Counted from the stretch's first letter, positions 1-8,576 are shown. The stretch is 33,351 nucleotides of DNA from Bacillota bacterium (GCA_023459335.1 JAEWUO010000019.1:1-33351), one strand, 5' to 3'. Notes: generated from the sequence alone by a model not told the origin. Translations and numbers: made by a program.

Positions 1-3000
1 CAGCGCCTTGCCGTCGTACGCCTTGCTGTCTTTTGCCGTCGTCAGCGCGACGGTGCGTTTTTCGATCACGATCGTTTCGCTGCCCAGCACCGGGTTGTAG
101 TTCGGGTTCGTCACCGCGAAGTACACCCTCGTACCCGCCGTGACGCCCGTCGCCGTCGGGCTCTCCGTCCATGTGTAGGCCGCCGGATCGTCGCTGTACG
201 TCAGGCTGTATTTCACCGTCGAGCCGCCCGCCGCCGGCGTTACCGTGATCCCGTGCGGCAGGGCGTCGTAGGTGCCCGTGTAGCCGTCCGAATCCGCCGC
301 GGTGTCCGCCGGTAGAATCGTTAAAACACCGTCTGCGGTCGACACGTCGTATTGATACGTGACGTCGGTCGAGCCGCTCATGATTTTGATCGTACCGAGG
401 GTCACGCTCGTCGCATAGGTTCCGACATCCGTTTCGCTGCCGGACACGGTATACCCCGTCACCGTTACGTCGGGAACGGATAGCGTGCTGGTCGTGACGC
501 TGAACGGATTCCCATTATAAGTATGCATTTCGCTACCGGCCGTGATGACGAGCGGCAGGTTCTGCGTATATGTGGCATAGATTGTAAGGTTAACGGTCAG
601 GTTTTCTGCCGACGCCGGATTGTATAAACCGGTCCAGTGATAGTTCACGTCGCCGACCGTCACGTTTAGCGGCGGTTTGACGTTATAGGTTGCGTCGCCC
701 GTGCCGTATGCCACCCATTCGGTATCGATGGTATCTCCGTTGATACTGACGCGATAGGTTACCTGCGGATTGATTGTCAGCGCGCCGTTTACCCAGCTCA
801 CCGTATACTGTTCGGTCACGTTTGCACCGCCGCTCCAGATCACAAGGCTGCTCTGATTGGAAAACGTCGTCGGATACACGCCGGGACCGATTTCCGTCGC
901 GCCGGCGGTTGCGCCCTCTATGGTCAAACCAGCGATGCTCGGCGTAATGCCGGACACGCTCTTTTCGGTTCCGTCATAGTTCTGCGTCGCGCTGTTTGCC
1001 GTCAGCGTCAAAGCCGTCTTCGCCGCCCATACCGCGTAGAGCGTCAGGTCCGCATTCGGCATGGTCACGGATAGTCTGGGAGCATAAGCCGGATCGGCGG
1101 AAGTCGCACCGGCGATTGTGCTCCAGCCAAGGAAATAGTAGCCATCGCGCGCAAACGTATTCGCGTCCACGGTGAAGCTGGTACCCATCGTCTTGGTCGT
1201 GCTGTAGCTGTCGTTTCCGCCCGCCGTGCCGCCGCTGCCGTCATAGGTCAGGGTAAAGAGCGTCATCTGCGTGTTGATTTCGATCTCATGGTTCGCCATG
1301 ATCCCGCCGAGCGCGTAGTTGTTTCCGGCATAGGATGCCGCGGGTACCGTATCGCCGTTATCGGTAACGCTTGTCACCTCGTAGCCGTCTGCCAGCGTCC
1401 AGGATACGGCCGCGTTCGCGCCGTACACGTAGACGCCCGCGCCGCTCTTGGCGGAAACGCCCGCCGCCGGATTTGCCGTCACGCTCACGCTGAATGTTTG
1501 ATCTCTCCAGATGGCGTAGAGTGTTCCGGGCGCTCCGGCGACGCTTGCGCCGAGAAGCACGCTGCTGCCCGGAGTATACCAGGCGCCCGAACCGCTGAAC
1601 GACGTGTTCCAGCCGACAAACGTTTTCCCCGTATAGAGGAAAGAATTCCCCTGCACGGTGTGGTAGGTGTTGTTGACTGCGCCGCCCGTGAAGGTCGTCG
1701 CGCCGCCCTCCGTCGCGCCGCCGTTGCCGTTGTAGGTGATGGTGACGTAGACCGAAGAATAGACCCAAACGGCGGTCAGCGTCGTATTCTGAGTGATCGT
1801 GATCGCGCTGTTGGGATAATAGATTTTACTGTCCGCGCTCGAGCGCCAGCCGATGAATACTTTATCCGCCGGAGGCGTGACAAGGGAATTGCTATAGGAT
1901 TTGACCTGCGCCTGCCCGCCGGAGGCATACGTGCTGCCGTCCACCGGCGCGGTGCCGCTCGCGTCGCCCAGGCTGTAGGTGACCCTAAAGCTTTCCGTAC
2001 TGATCCAAACCGGGTAGAGAACGACGTTCTCGTAGATCTGCATGCTTGAATTAAACAGGATCAGCGAACCGTTTTTATAGATCAGCCAACCGCCGAACGT
2101 ATCGGTCGTATGCGGTTTCACGGCTTCCGCCGCGGTTTGCGCAGCCTCCAGCGCAGAGGAGCTGATCGTGCCGCCGTATTCGATCGTGCCGAGGTCGACC
2201 GTCGTACCGCCTTCAGAGCCGAAGGACAGTGAATGCGCAATGCCCGTAAACGTCGGCGCTTTCCAGACGCCGTATACGATCAGATCATGCGCGGGCATCG
2301 TGCCGGTCCAAACCATTTCGCTGCCGCTATACCCCTGCTGCGTGGTATACCACCCGGCCCAGATGTAATCCGCGGGAATCCCGCTTGGCCGGCCGGGGAC
2401 CGCTGGCGTCAGGCCGGACAGCGGATTCTCAAACAAAACCGTCGTCGTACTGATCAGCGTATTGTAGTTATACACCGTCAGCTGATAGCTGTTTCTCGTA
2501 TGGCGGATGTTCAGCGTGTTGTCGATGTAGGATACGTTCGTCTCTCCAGGTTTAACGGAACGCCACTTTCCGCCGTCTTTTTGATATTGCGAAGCAGTGA
2601 ATCCCTCAAAACGGTTGTTGATCTCGAACGACCCGCTGCTGTACGCATACGCAATTTGGCTGGGCGACGTCGGCCAGGAGCCATCCAGATTCTGACGGTA
2701 GTGATTGATGGTATAGCTCAGAGAAACGTTGTATTGATAAATCCCATACAGATTCAATACCCTGCTGTTGAAAAGGATGGATCCGCCGTCGTCATAAATT
2801 TCCAGATACGTCAGGTACGTACCGTTCGACGGCGTGTTGCCCATCCAGTTGGTGAAATCATAATTGCCGGTGCCGCCGGAATAATACGAGTCCGTCTGCG
2901 TGGCGCCCGGCCAGTAATTCAGCTTGGAACCGTAACGGCCGTCGATCGTCATCCACACCGTATAAGCGTTATTTGCGTCAAAAGCAAGGTTGCTGTCGCG

Positions 3001-4710
3001 CGTGCGCAGCAGAAAATTAACCGTCCAGATCTCGCGGTCGTAATAGACGTTCAATATCGTGCTGCCGTCGCCCGCGACGGTGACGGAGACGGATTTCGTC
3101 GCATTGTAGTCAAATCCCTTGTAGGTCTTTCCCGTATCCGCGGGGATCGGTGAAACGGTCGAACCGGAGAGTGCTGTGCGGGTGGTGACGGTATCCGAAG
3201 CGACGACGGCGTAGGAATCCCCCTCAACCGCCTGCTGCCAGAATAGAACCGTATATCCGACGGTCTGCGCGGTCCAGCCGGCGGTCAGTGTAACATGCTC
3301 GGCCGGCGTATCGCCAAACGCAAATCCGGTCCAGCCCGCGAAAACGTAACCCGGTTTGATGATCGTGCTGGAGCCGCCGTTCTGCGTGGCGACATAGTTT
3401 TCGACCGCGGTTTGCGTCAGCGCAGTGCCAGGATTGATATACATCGGCGAAATATACGTTCCGCCCGCGGAATCAAAGGTAATCCAAATCACTTTTTGGA
3501 TGATCGGATAGAGGTCTATATTGGCGCCGTTTACGGTAACGCTCGAGCCGACGCTCGTCGTTCCGCCGGACGTAAGAGACCAGCCCATGAACGCTTCATC
3601 GGAGGCAACCTCAAGCCCGGTAACATTGGCCGTAGAGACAATATTGGATGCGCCCGGCGTACGGGTCAAGATGACAGAGCCAAACTGATTATGGAAAAAC
3701 ACATAATACGCCGCGACAAATTTCGCAGTCAGCACGGTGGCCCCGTCGATCGTTACCGTCTGAATGCCGAAGCCGTCGAACAGCGTATCGGACTGCGTAA
3801 ACCAGCCCGCGAACCGCTGGCCGTCCGGCACATCGGGAACCGCGGGTTCATCGAGCGTATCGCCCGTCGCAACGGTTTTGGTGCTCACCGGCTCGTCATT
3901 GACGATGAATGTATACGTCCAAAGCGGCGTGGTTTCGGGAAGGATGCCGCCCTCCACCGAAAACGCGGAGAACATCAGCGATTCGTCCGCCAGGATTGAC
4001 GGTTCTTCTTCAGATTTCGGCGCTTCCTCGATCGTTCCGAACTTTGCGTGGAGCACGAGGTTTGCGCTCACCGGCGTGGAGAAAACATACGGTTCGTTTG
4101 CCTTGGCAGACCAATAGAGGAACACCTGGCCAGCGTACTCGTCTTTATCCGGCACCGCGGGAATATCGGGCGCGGACACGGTCCCGCCTTCAACGACCGT
4201 CTGCTGAAGTCCAGACACGATTTCGTCGTCGATCACAAAATTGACCACGAACGTCTTCGGCGTTTCTTCGGTCGTTTCTTCGGTCGTTTCTTCGGTCGTT
4301 TCTTCGGTTGCTTCTTCGGTTGCTTCTTCGGTCGCTTCTTCGGTTGCTTCTTCGGTCGCTTCCTCCGTCAGCGCTTCGTCCGTCGTTTCTTCGGTTGTTT
4401 CCTCCGTCAGCGCTTCGTCCGCTGTTTCGCCCGTCGTCGTTTCATCCGTCGTCGGGGCGGAAGGAACCGACGCGGGTGTCACTTCGCCGGTGTTTTGAGC
4501 GTCCGACGAAGTCGGGGGCGTAACGTCGGCTGTCTGCGCTGCCGAACTGTCGCTCGATTCTTTCGCGGGCGCCGGATCGCTCGCAGGCGCAGTCGTTTCG
4601 GTCGGAGCCGGCGTGGTATCCTCCGCCAGCGACCCAGCCGGAAGCAGCACCAGCACCATCAAAATACACAGCGTAAGGCTGATTGTTCTTTTGATCTGCG
4701 ACCATTTCAT
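1..4710 (-). CDS. Giant secreted InlB-type repeat surface protein, N-terminal 1570 codons (C-terminus outside window)
   Basis: The frame is open without interruption from ATG 4710 to the left edge, so the protein is partial at its C-terminus. GAGGAGG sits about 10 bases before the ATG. Residues 1-29 form a signal peptide (Lys/Arg N-region, hydrophobic core, cleavage after SLA). Residues 31-152 are a Thr/Glu/Pro/Ala low-complexity stalk, including a tandem TEE(T/A) run. From about 153 to 1230 there are many Listeria-Bacteroides/InlB B-type repeats, seen as segments such as YNGNGG, GYYFLGW and LTLYAVW. From about 1232 on there are MBG/YDG-like modules (NYDGTEKS, TYNGNPF, AYDGKAL). Proteins of this type are secreted and wall-attached or adhesive; the anchor would be in the missing part. 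No enzymatic domain is visible. The family assignment is secure, but the ligand is unknown. An alternative upstream start in another frame is rejected. Confidence 0.9.
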   Translation of the reverse strand, partial: MKWSQIKRTISLTLCILMVLVLLPAGSLAEDTTPAPTETTAPASDPAPAKESSDSSAAQTADVTPPTSSDAQNTGEVTPASVPSAPTTDETTTGETADEALTEETTEETTDEALTEEATEEATEEATEEATEEATEETTEETTEETTEETPKTFVVNFVIDDEIVSGLQQTVVEGGTVSAPDIPAVPDKDEYAGQVFLYWSAKANEPYVFSTPVSANLVLHAKFGTIEEAPKSEEEPSILADESLMFSAFSVEGGILPETTPLWTYTFIVNDEPVSTKTVATGDTLDEPAVPDVPDGQRFAGWFTQSDTLFDGFGIQTVTIDGATVLTAKFVAAYYVFFHNQFGSVILTRTPGASNIVSTANVTGLEVASDEAFMGWSLTSGGTTSVGSSVTVNGANIDLYPIIQKVIWITFDSAGGTYISPMYINPGTALTQTAVENYVATQNGGSSTIIKPGYVFAGWTGFAFGDTPAEHVTLTAGWTAQTVGYTVLFWQQAVEGDSYAVVASDTVTTRTALSGSTVSPIPADTGKTYKGFDYNATKSVSVTVAGDGSTILNVYYDREIWTVNFLLRTRDSNLAFDANNAYTVWMTIDGRYGSKLNYWPGATQTDSYYSGGTGNYDFTNWMGNTPSNGTYLTYLEIYDDGGSILFNSRVLNLYGIYQYNVSLSYTINHYRQNLDGSWPTSPSQIAYAYSSGSFEINNRFEGFTASQYQKDGGKWRSVKPGETNVSYIDNTLNIRHTRNSYQLTVYNYNTLISTTTVLFENPLSGLTPAVPGRPSGIPADYIWAGWYTTQQGYSGSEMVWTGTMPAHDLIVYGVWKAPTFTGIAHSLSFGSEGGTTVDLGTIEYGGTISSSALEAAQTAAEAVKPHTTDTFGGWLIYKNGSLILFNSSMQIYENVVLYPVWISTESFRVTYSLGDASGTAPVDGSTYASGGQAQVKSYSNSLVTPPADKVFIGWRSSADSKIYYPNSAITITQNTTLTAVWVYSSVYVTITYNGNGGATEGGATTFTGGAVNNTYHTVQGNSFLYTGKTFVGWNTSFSGSGAWYTPGSSVLLGASVAGAPGTLYAIWRDQTFSVSVTANPAAGVSAKSGAGVYVYGANAAVSWTLADGYEVTSVTDNGDTVPAASYAGNNYALGGIMANHEIEINTQMTLFTLTYDGSGGTAGGNDSYSTTKTMGTSFTVDANTFARDGYYFLGWSTIAGATSADPAYAPRLSVTMPNADLTLYAVWAAKTALTLTANSATQNYDGTEKSVSGITPSIAGLTIEGATAGATEIGPGVYPTTFSNQSSLVIWSGGANVTEQYTVSWVNGALTINPQVTYRVSINGDTIDTEWVAYGTGDATYNVKPPLNVTVGDVNYHWTGLYNPASAENLTVNLTIYATYTQNLPLVITAGSEMHTYNGNPFSVTTSTLSVPDVTVTGYTVSGSETDVGTYATSVTLGTIKIMSGSTDVTYQYDVSTADGVLTILPADTAADSDGYTGTYDALPHGITVTPAAGGSTVKYSLTYSDDPAAYTWTESPTATGVTAGTRVYFAVTNPNYNPVLGSETIVIEKRTVALTTAKDSKAYDGKAL
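4262..4369 (-). repeat. Nine tandem 12-bp units encoding TEE(T/A)
   Basis: On the plus strand the unit is GTTTCTTCGGTC, repeated nine times head to tail with only T/C swaps and one CCTCC variant at the end. Further diverged units continue to about 4430, interrupted by 15-bp inserts. In the minus-strand gene it encodes about 36 residues of Thr-Glu-Glu-Thr/Ala in the stalk between signal peptide and first repeat domain. Because the unit is a multiple of three, copy-number change would alter stalk length and not the reading frame. Confidence 0.9.
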
Positions 4711-5078
4711 AAATGTTGCCTCCTCGATCTATCGCACGGGTTTGCCGTTGTCTGTTTGATATATTTTGAGATCGTAACATATTTTAAAGAATAACGATTA
4801 CATAACCGTTGCTTTCTGTGTTTTGCCTGCTTCTATTTTTTGTGAAATTCAATTGACTTGACACGGATTTTGGGCAAAATCGCGAATGTTGTTACATGCG
4901 CGTTGCGTGTACTGTGAGTTCACTTCGTTTTTCGTGTTGTTACATTACAATATATCTGTTGATTGTATCACCATTCCACGTGTCCAAAACGGCAAGCATG
5001 TAATGTCAAAATCGCATAAACGCTTAAAAAAAGAACCTCCGCCCATTCAGGTCGGAGGTTCGAATTTTGAAACGTATG
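4711..5078. other. Non-coding region between the giant surface gene and asnA
   Basis: This AT-rich stretch is the 5' region of the surface-protein gene (minus) and the 3' end of the asnA unit. The asnA terminator lies at 5026-5061. I could not pick a confident -35/-10 pair for the surface gene: several AT-rich blocks between 4760 and 4800 are possible. The octamer TGTTACAT occurs at 4890-4897 and 4938-4945, and its reverse form lies near 4774. No open frame here looks like a gene. Confidence 0.6.
5026..5061 (-). terminator. Intrinsic terminator of asnA
   Basis: A 9-bp perfect stem, GAACCTCCG (5033-5041) with CGGAGGTTC (5053-5061), has an 11-base loop. On the minus strand it is followed directly by seven T residues (plus-strand A run 5026-5032). 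It lies 18 bases past the asnA stop. Confidence 0.92.
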
Positions 5079-6086
5079 TTACAAGATTGTTACACCGGCA
5101 TGTTCGCACAATGCCATGGTTTCCGCATCCCATAGGGAGCTTTGCACCTCTCCGACATGCGCTTTGTTCAGCAGCAGCATGCAGAGGCGGGATTGTCCGA
5201 TACCACCACCGATAGTCTGTGGCAGTTTGCCTTCTAACAACATCTTGTGAAACGGCAGCGCGCGTCGGCTGTCGCAACCGGCGGCGGAAAGCTGCTTGTC
5301 CAATGTTACGGCGTCCACGCGAACGCCCATGCTGGAGATCTCAAACGCACAGTCGAGCAGCGGATTATAGAAAACGATATCGCCGTTGATCTGCCAGTCG
5401 TCGTAATCCGGCGCGCGTCCGTCATGCGGTTTTCCGTCGCTCAGCGGCGCGCCGATTCCCATGATAAACGTAGTCGGATGTTGCTTCACAAACCGGTATT
5501 CGCGTTCCTGCGGATCACATTCGGGGTATAAATCGAGCAGTCTCTGCGCGGTGACGAACGTGACCTCCCTGCTGACGAACGGCGTGAGCACGTCGTATTT
5601 CGCGCAGACGACCTGTTGCGTGTAATAGATCGCATCCACAATGCTGAGCACCGCCTGCTTCAGCGTTTCCTCGGTGCGCTCCTCCGGCGTAATCACCTTT
5701 TCCCAGTCCCACTGGTCGACGTAAACCGAATGCAGATTGTCCAGATGTTCGTCGCGGCGGATGGCGTTCATATCCGTCACCAGCCCCTTGCCCGGGCGGA
5801 ACCCATATCTGCCGAGGGCGTAGCGCTTCCACTTCGCGAGGGACTGCACCACTTCGCCGACGCCTCCGATGGAGGGGATGTCGAAGGATACCGGGCGCTC
5901 CACGCCGTTGAGGTTGTCGTTGAGCCCCTCCTGAGGGTTAACGAACAGCGGCGCGGATACGCGCTTTAAGCGCAGCACCGCGGACAGGGATTCCAGAAAG
6001 GTGCTTTTAATGATTTCAATCGCGTTCTGCGTGTCGTAGAGCCCCAGTTTGGAGCGGTAGCCCTGCGGTATGAACGACTTTGTCAT
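5079..6086 (-). CDS. asnA: Aspartate--ammonia ligase (AsnA-type asparagine synthetase)
   Basis: This enzyme makes L-asparagine from aspartate, ammonia and ATP, giving AMP and PPi, in the cytoplasm. Its fold is related to class II aminoacyl-tRNA synthetases. The product of 335 residues matches the usual 330 or so. Typical segments are present: FIPQGYRS near the N-terminus, FDIPS, the HSVYVDQWDWEK stretch, and the C-terminal IGGGIGQSRLCMLLL nucleotide-site motif. I start at ATG 6086 because AAGGAGG lies 8 bases upstream and homologues begin there; the open frame extends 11 codons further but without an SD. It stands alone with its own promoter and terminator, divergent from deoD. AsnRS, the consumer of the product for translation, is encoded 2.5 kb away. 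Confidence 0.97.
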   Translation of the reverse strand: MTKSFIPQGYRSKLGLYDTQNAIEIIKSTFLESLSAVLRLKRVSAPLFVNPQEGLNDNLNGVERPVSFDIPSIGGVGEVVQSLAKWKRYALGRYGFRPGKGLVTDMNAIRRDEHLDNLHSVYVDQWDWEKVITPEERTEETLKQAVLSIVDAIYYTQQVVCAKYDVLTPFVSREVTFVTAQRLLDLYPECDPQEREYRFVKQHPTTFIMGIGAPLSDGKPHDGRAPDYDDWQINGDIVFYNPLLDCAFEISSMGVRVDAVTLDKQLSAAGCDSRRALPFHKMLLEGKLPQTIGGGIGQSRLCMLLLNKAHVGEVQSSLWDAETMALCEHAGVTIL

Positions 6087-6123
6087 GGTCTCTCCTCCTT
6101 TTCCCGATACGGGTTGCAAAACC

Positions 6124-6153
6124 AGTTTAATCTTGCCGAAAAAAGGTTGTCAA
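6124..6153 (-). promoter_or_regulatory. Candidate sigma-A promoter of asnA
   Basis: On the minus strand a perfect TTGACA (6148-6153) is followed after 17-18 bases by TTAAAC/TAAACT (6124-6130). The predicted start lies about 30 bases before the asnA ATG. The -35 is strong and the -10 is weak. Confidence 0.6.
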
Positions 6154-6188
6154 GAAGTTTGTCCGGCGGTGCGCCCTAAACCGATCTG

Positions 6189-6197
6189 TGATATACT
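6189..6197 (+). promoter_or_regulatory. Extended -10 promoter of deoD
   Basis: The sequence reads TGATATACT, an extended -10 (TGn plus TATACT, 5 of 6 matches). No good -35 lies 17 bases upstream, as is common for extended -10 promoters. The GGAGG ribosome site follows at 6233-6237. Confidence 0.65.
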
Positions 6198-6243
6198 TTA
6201 TTTGTAAAAATCTTTCGGATGGAAGAAGGATCGGAGGAAAGCC

Positions 6244-6963
6244 ATGAAGACCGCGAATTTAACCCCGCATATCAGCTGCAGTCCCGAGGACTTTGCAAAA
6301 ACCGTATTGATGCCGGGCGACCCGCTGCGCGCAAAGCACATCGCCGAGACGTATCTGACCGATTATGAACTGGTCAATAACGTCCGTGGCATTCAGGGTT
6401 ACACCGGGTACTATCAGGGCAAGCGCGTCTCCGTGATGGCGAGCGGCATGGGCATGCCAAGCATGGGCATTTATTCGTTCGAGCTTTTTAATATCTTCGG
6501 CGTGGAAACCATCATCCGCATCGGTTCGGCGGGCGGCATGCATCCCGACCTGAAGCTGTTCGATATCGTGCTGGGGCAGGGCGCCTGCACGAACTCCGCC
6601 TATTTTTCGCAGTACGGCCTCGCGGGTTCTTACGCGCCCATCGCGGATTACGCGACGCTCCGGCGCGCGGTGGACGAGTGCGAAAAGCGCAACCTGAACT
6701 ATAAGGTCGGCAACATCCTCTCGAGCGATATGTTCTATTCCGAAAAGGGAATCGAAGGCACGCTGGAGTGGGCGAAGCTCGGCGTTCTCGCGGTCGAGAT
6801 GGAGGCTGCTGCGCTGTATATGAACGCGGCGCGCGCGGGCAAGAAAGCGCTCGCCATCTGTACGATCTCCGATCTTTTAATCGGCGGAGCGGTCACTACC
6901 TCGGAAGAACGGCAAACCGCATTTCATGATATGATGCAGGTCGCGCTGACCATTGCCGAATAA
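6244..6963 (+). CDS. deoD: Purine-nucleoside phosphorylase, DeoD type
   Basis: This enzyme cleaves purine (deoxy)nucleosides with phosphate, giving the free base and (deoxy)ribose-1-phosphate, in purine salvage. The 239 residues match the family length, usually a cytoplasmic hexamer. Visible family residues include His9 (TPHIS), the phosphate-site GDPLR (25-29), Arg48 in NNVRG, Arg92 in IIRIGSAGG, the VEMEA ribose-binding motif, and the SD pair of TISDLL with the downstream Arg of SEERQTAF. The start is fixed by GGAGG 6 bases upstream. It is monocistronic, divergent from asnA, and followed by a partial copy of its own 3' end and a large palindrome. Confidence 0.97.
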   Translation: MKTANLTPHISCSPEDFAKTVLMPGDPLRAKHIAETYLTDYELVNNVRGIQGYTGYYQGKRVSVMASGMGMPSMGIYSFELFNIFGVETIIRIGSAGGMHPDLKLFDIVLGQGACTNSAYFSQYGLAGSYAPIADYATLRRAVDECEKRNLNYKVGNILSSDMFYSEKGIEGTLEWAKLGVLAVEMEAAALYMNAARAGKKALAICTISDLLIGGAVTTSEERQTAFHDMMQVALTIAE

Positions 6964-7027
6964 CCCTATATATTTTGTCAGAAAATAGATACGAATGATG
7001 CAGGCCGCGCTGACCATTGCCAAATAA
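6931..7027 (+). repeat. Partial duplication of the deoD 3' end
   Basis: The last 33 bases of deoD including its stop (6931-6963) recur at 6995-7027 with only two substitutions, the stop codon again included. The two copies are offset by 64 bases. The second copy has no start and no open frame of its own, so it is a relic or recombination scar. Confidence 0.9.
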
Positions 7028-7037
7028 AAAGCGTCCT

Positions 7038-7069
7038 ATGAAACGCAGTGCATATGCACTGCGTTTCAT
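7038..7069. terminator. 32-bp perfect palindrome downstream of deoD, probable terminator
   Basis: A perfect inverted repeat, ATGAAACGCAGTGCAT followed by its exact complement, is centred on CATATG. It can form a 14-15 bp stem with almost no loop. The T-rich but interrupted tract after it (GATTTATTC) makes a weak U-run. It could instead be an operator for a dimeric regulator of the downstream gene. Confidence 0.6.
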
Positions 7070-7129
7070 CGATTGATTTATTCTTTATTCGACCAGTTGT
7101 GAATTTACTGTTGCTTTTCGCGTAGATTC

Positions 7130-7158
7130 TTGCAATTATCCGGTTAAACGCATATCAT
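7130..7158 (+). promoter_or_regulatory. Candidate promoter of the phosphodiester glycosidase gene
   Basis: TTGCAA (7130-7135), a 17-base spacer and TATCAT (7153-7158), about 65 bases before the start codon. Confidence 0.5.
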
Positions 7159-7224
7159 CAAATATCGTACAAGACGAATCTCGGGCAAATATGCCTGCTT
7201 TTATCCGGAAAGGGTCTCCTAATC

Positions 7225-8244
7225 ATGCGCCATAAAAAACCGCTGCCCGTATTCCTGGTCATCCTGCTGGATCTCCTTGGCGTCGCAGCAATGCTCGGTG
7301 TATTCGCGCTCTTTCACTTCGGCCTGCGCAGCGAGAGCAGCCAGGCGCTGATGGACATCACAGCCCCGGCCACGGCAGCAGCCGGCGAGACGTCGGACGC
7401 ATTGCCGGAAGAAACGCCGGCGGCATCCGCCGGAGTGCAGGACGTTCCCCCGACGCCGGAACCCACGCCGACACCCACGCCGGGCGATTTTTCCGCGACG
7501 TTCCCGACAGGAAGCATCGATGAGCCGGACGCTCTGGGCAGCTACGCGGACGAGCAGCTTCGCATCGTCGTGTCGGAAAAACACACCGAGGACGCGACAT
7601 ACTTCGTCGCAGATGTTTGGGTGCGCAATATTACCGGATTCAGAACCGCGTTTGCGGGGAACAAATTCAACGGCGGATACGCCATGCCGGACGATATGGC
7701 GGGCAAACACAACGCCATCCTCGCGCTCTCCGGCGACTGCTACAAGGCGCGGCCCGAAGGCATCGTCATCCGCAACGGCACGCTCTACCGCGATTCGCTG
7801 TCCGGTGATGTGTGCATTCTCTATGTCGACGGCGTAATGGAGAGCTATTACGAATCCTCTTTCGATCTGGACACGGCCATCGCGCGCGGCGCATATCAGG
7901 GCTGGTGCTTCGGGCCGAAGCTCATCGACAACGGACAAGTGCCCTCGAACTATAACACCTCCGACAAGATCGTCAGCCACAACCCCCGCGCTGCGATCGG
8001 ATATTTTGCGCCCGGGCATTATTGCCTTGTCTACGTCGACGGGCGGAACAGCGACAACTCGGCGGGACTGACGCTGAACGAGCTTTCCCAGGTCATGATC
8101 GATCTTGGCTGCAAGGACGCTTACAACCTCGACGGCGGCCAGTCGTCCATGATGATATTCCAGGGCCAGGTCGTCGGCTCTCCCTACAAGGGCGGGCGCG
8201 ACATCAGCGACATCATTTATTTCGGTGGTGACGATCCGCAGTAA
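7225..8244 (+). CDS. Membrane-anchored phosphodiester glycosidase (NAGPA domain) protein
   Basis: The 339 residues comprise an N-terminal membrane segment or uncleaved signal (about 9-31), a Pro-Thr-Glu linker (75-87), and a NAGPA domain (about 128-336) outside the cell. NAGPA is the phosphodiester glycosidase family of mammalian GlcNAc-1-phosphodiester alpha-N-acetylglucosaminidase; bacterial members are thought to act on envelope glycans or exopolysaccharide. Family motifs are SGDC (169-172), FGP (229-231), NPR (253-255), VDGR (271-274) and YNLDGGQS (300-307). The same motifs end the two large fusion proteins at 19234-21717 and 27299-29782, so this is the stand-alone paralogue. GGAAAGG lies 10 bases before the ATG. 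A small membrane protein follows 53 bases later, probably in the same transcript. The true substrate is not known. Confidence 0.88.
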   Translation: MRHKKPLPVFLVILLDLLGVAAMLGVFALFHFGLRSESSQALMDITAPATAAAGETSDALPEETPAASAGVQDVPPTPEPTPTPTPGDFSATFPTGSIDEPDALGSYADEQLRIVVSEKHTEDATYFVADVWVRNITGFRTAFAGNKFNGGYAMPDDMAGKHNAILALSGDCYKARPEGIVIRNGTLYRDSLSGDVCILYVDGVMESYYESSFDLDTAIARGAYQGWCFGPKLIDNGQVPSNYNTSDKIVSHNPRAAIGYFAPGHYCLVYVDGRNSDNSAGLTLNELSQVMIDLGCKDAYNLDGGQSSMMIFQGQVVGSPYKGGRDISDIIYFGGDDPQ

Positions 8245-8297
8245 GTACCGCATAAAGCTCTGCTGGACCATTTTTGTATTGGAGGCAACGACCCGCA

Positions 8298-8576
8298 ATG
8301 AGGAAACTACGCAGCACGCTGTCCCATATCGCGATCATCTTTTCCGGTGTTTTTATCACGCTGGCAATTTTAAACCAGTATAACCCCGGTATGGGGTTCC
8401 TTACGAGCGGCACCAGCATGGCATTCATCGTGGTCTTCTGCCTCTCGGTCGTGGCGCTCGCCGCCGCAACCATCGCGGATAACCGCCAGCATGCGCGCCA
8501 TATGCGTCAGCGTGCGGAGGAGGCGGCCCGATGGAAAAATATCGGCGCAAACAGCCGCCGTCCGCCGAATCACTAA
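8298..8576 (+). CDS. Small two-helix membrane protein
   Basis: I do not recognise a family for these 92 residues. There are two hydrophobic segments (about 8-24 and 42-63), then a basic and charged C-terminal tail rich in Arg, His and Glu. I chose ATG 8298; GGAGG at 8281-8285 is 12 bases upstream, rather far. A TTG eight codons earlier would be an alternative, but it overlaps the SD. The gene sits 53 bases after the glycosidase gene and its stop codon is part of the shared terminator, so it is the last gene of that unit. Confidence 0.7.
   Translation: MRKLRSTLSHIAIIFSGVFITLAILNQYNPGMGFLTSGTSMAFIVVFCLSVVALAAATIADNRQHARHMRQRAEEAARWKNIGANSRRPPNH

Noticed and set aside
1288..4794. Plus-strand frames across the giant surface gene, including an RFFGRFFG-type repeat frame at 4048-4794
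   Set aside because: The apparent repeats are the antisense reading of the TEE repeat. The minus-strand frame is uninterrupted for 1570 codons with signal peptide and domains.
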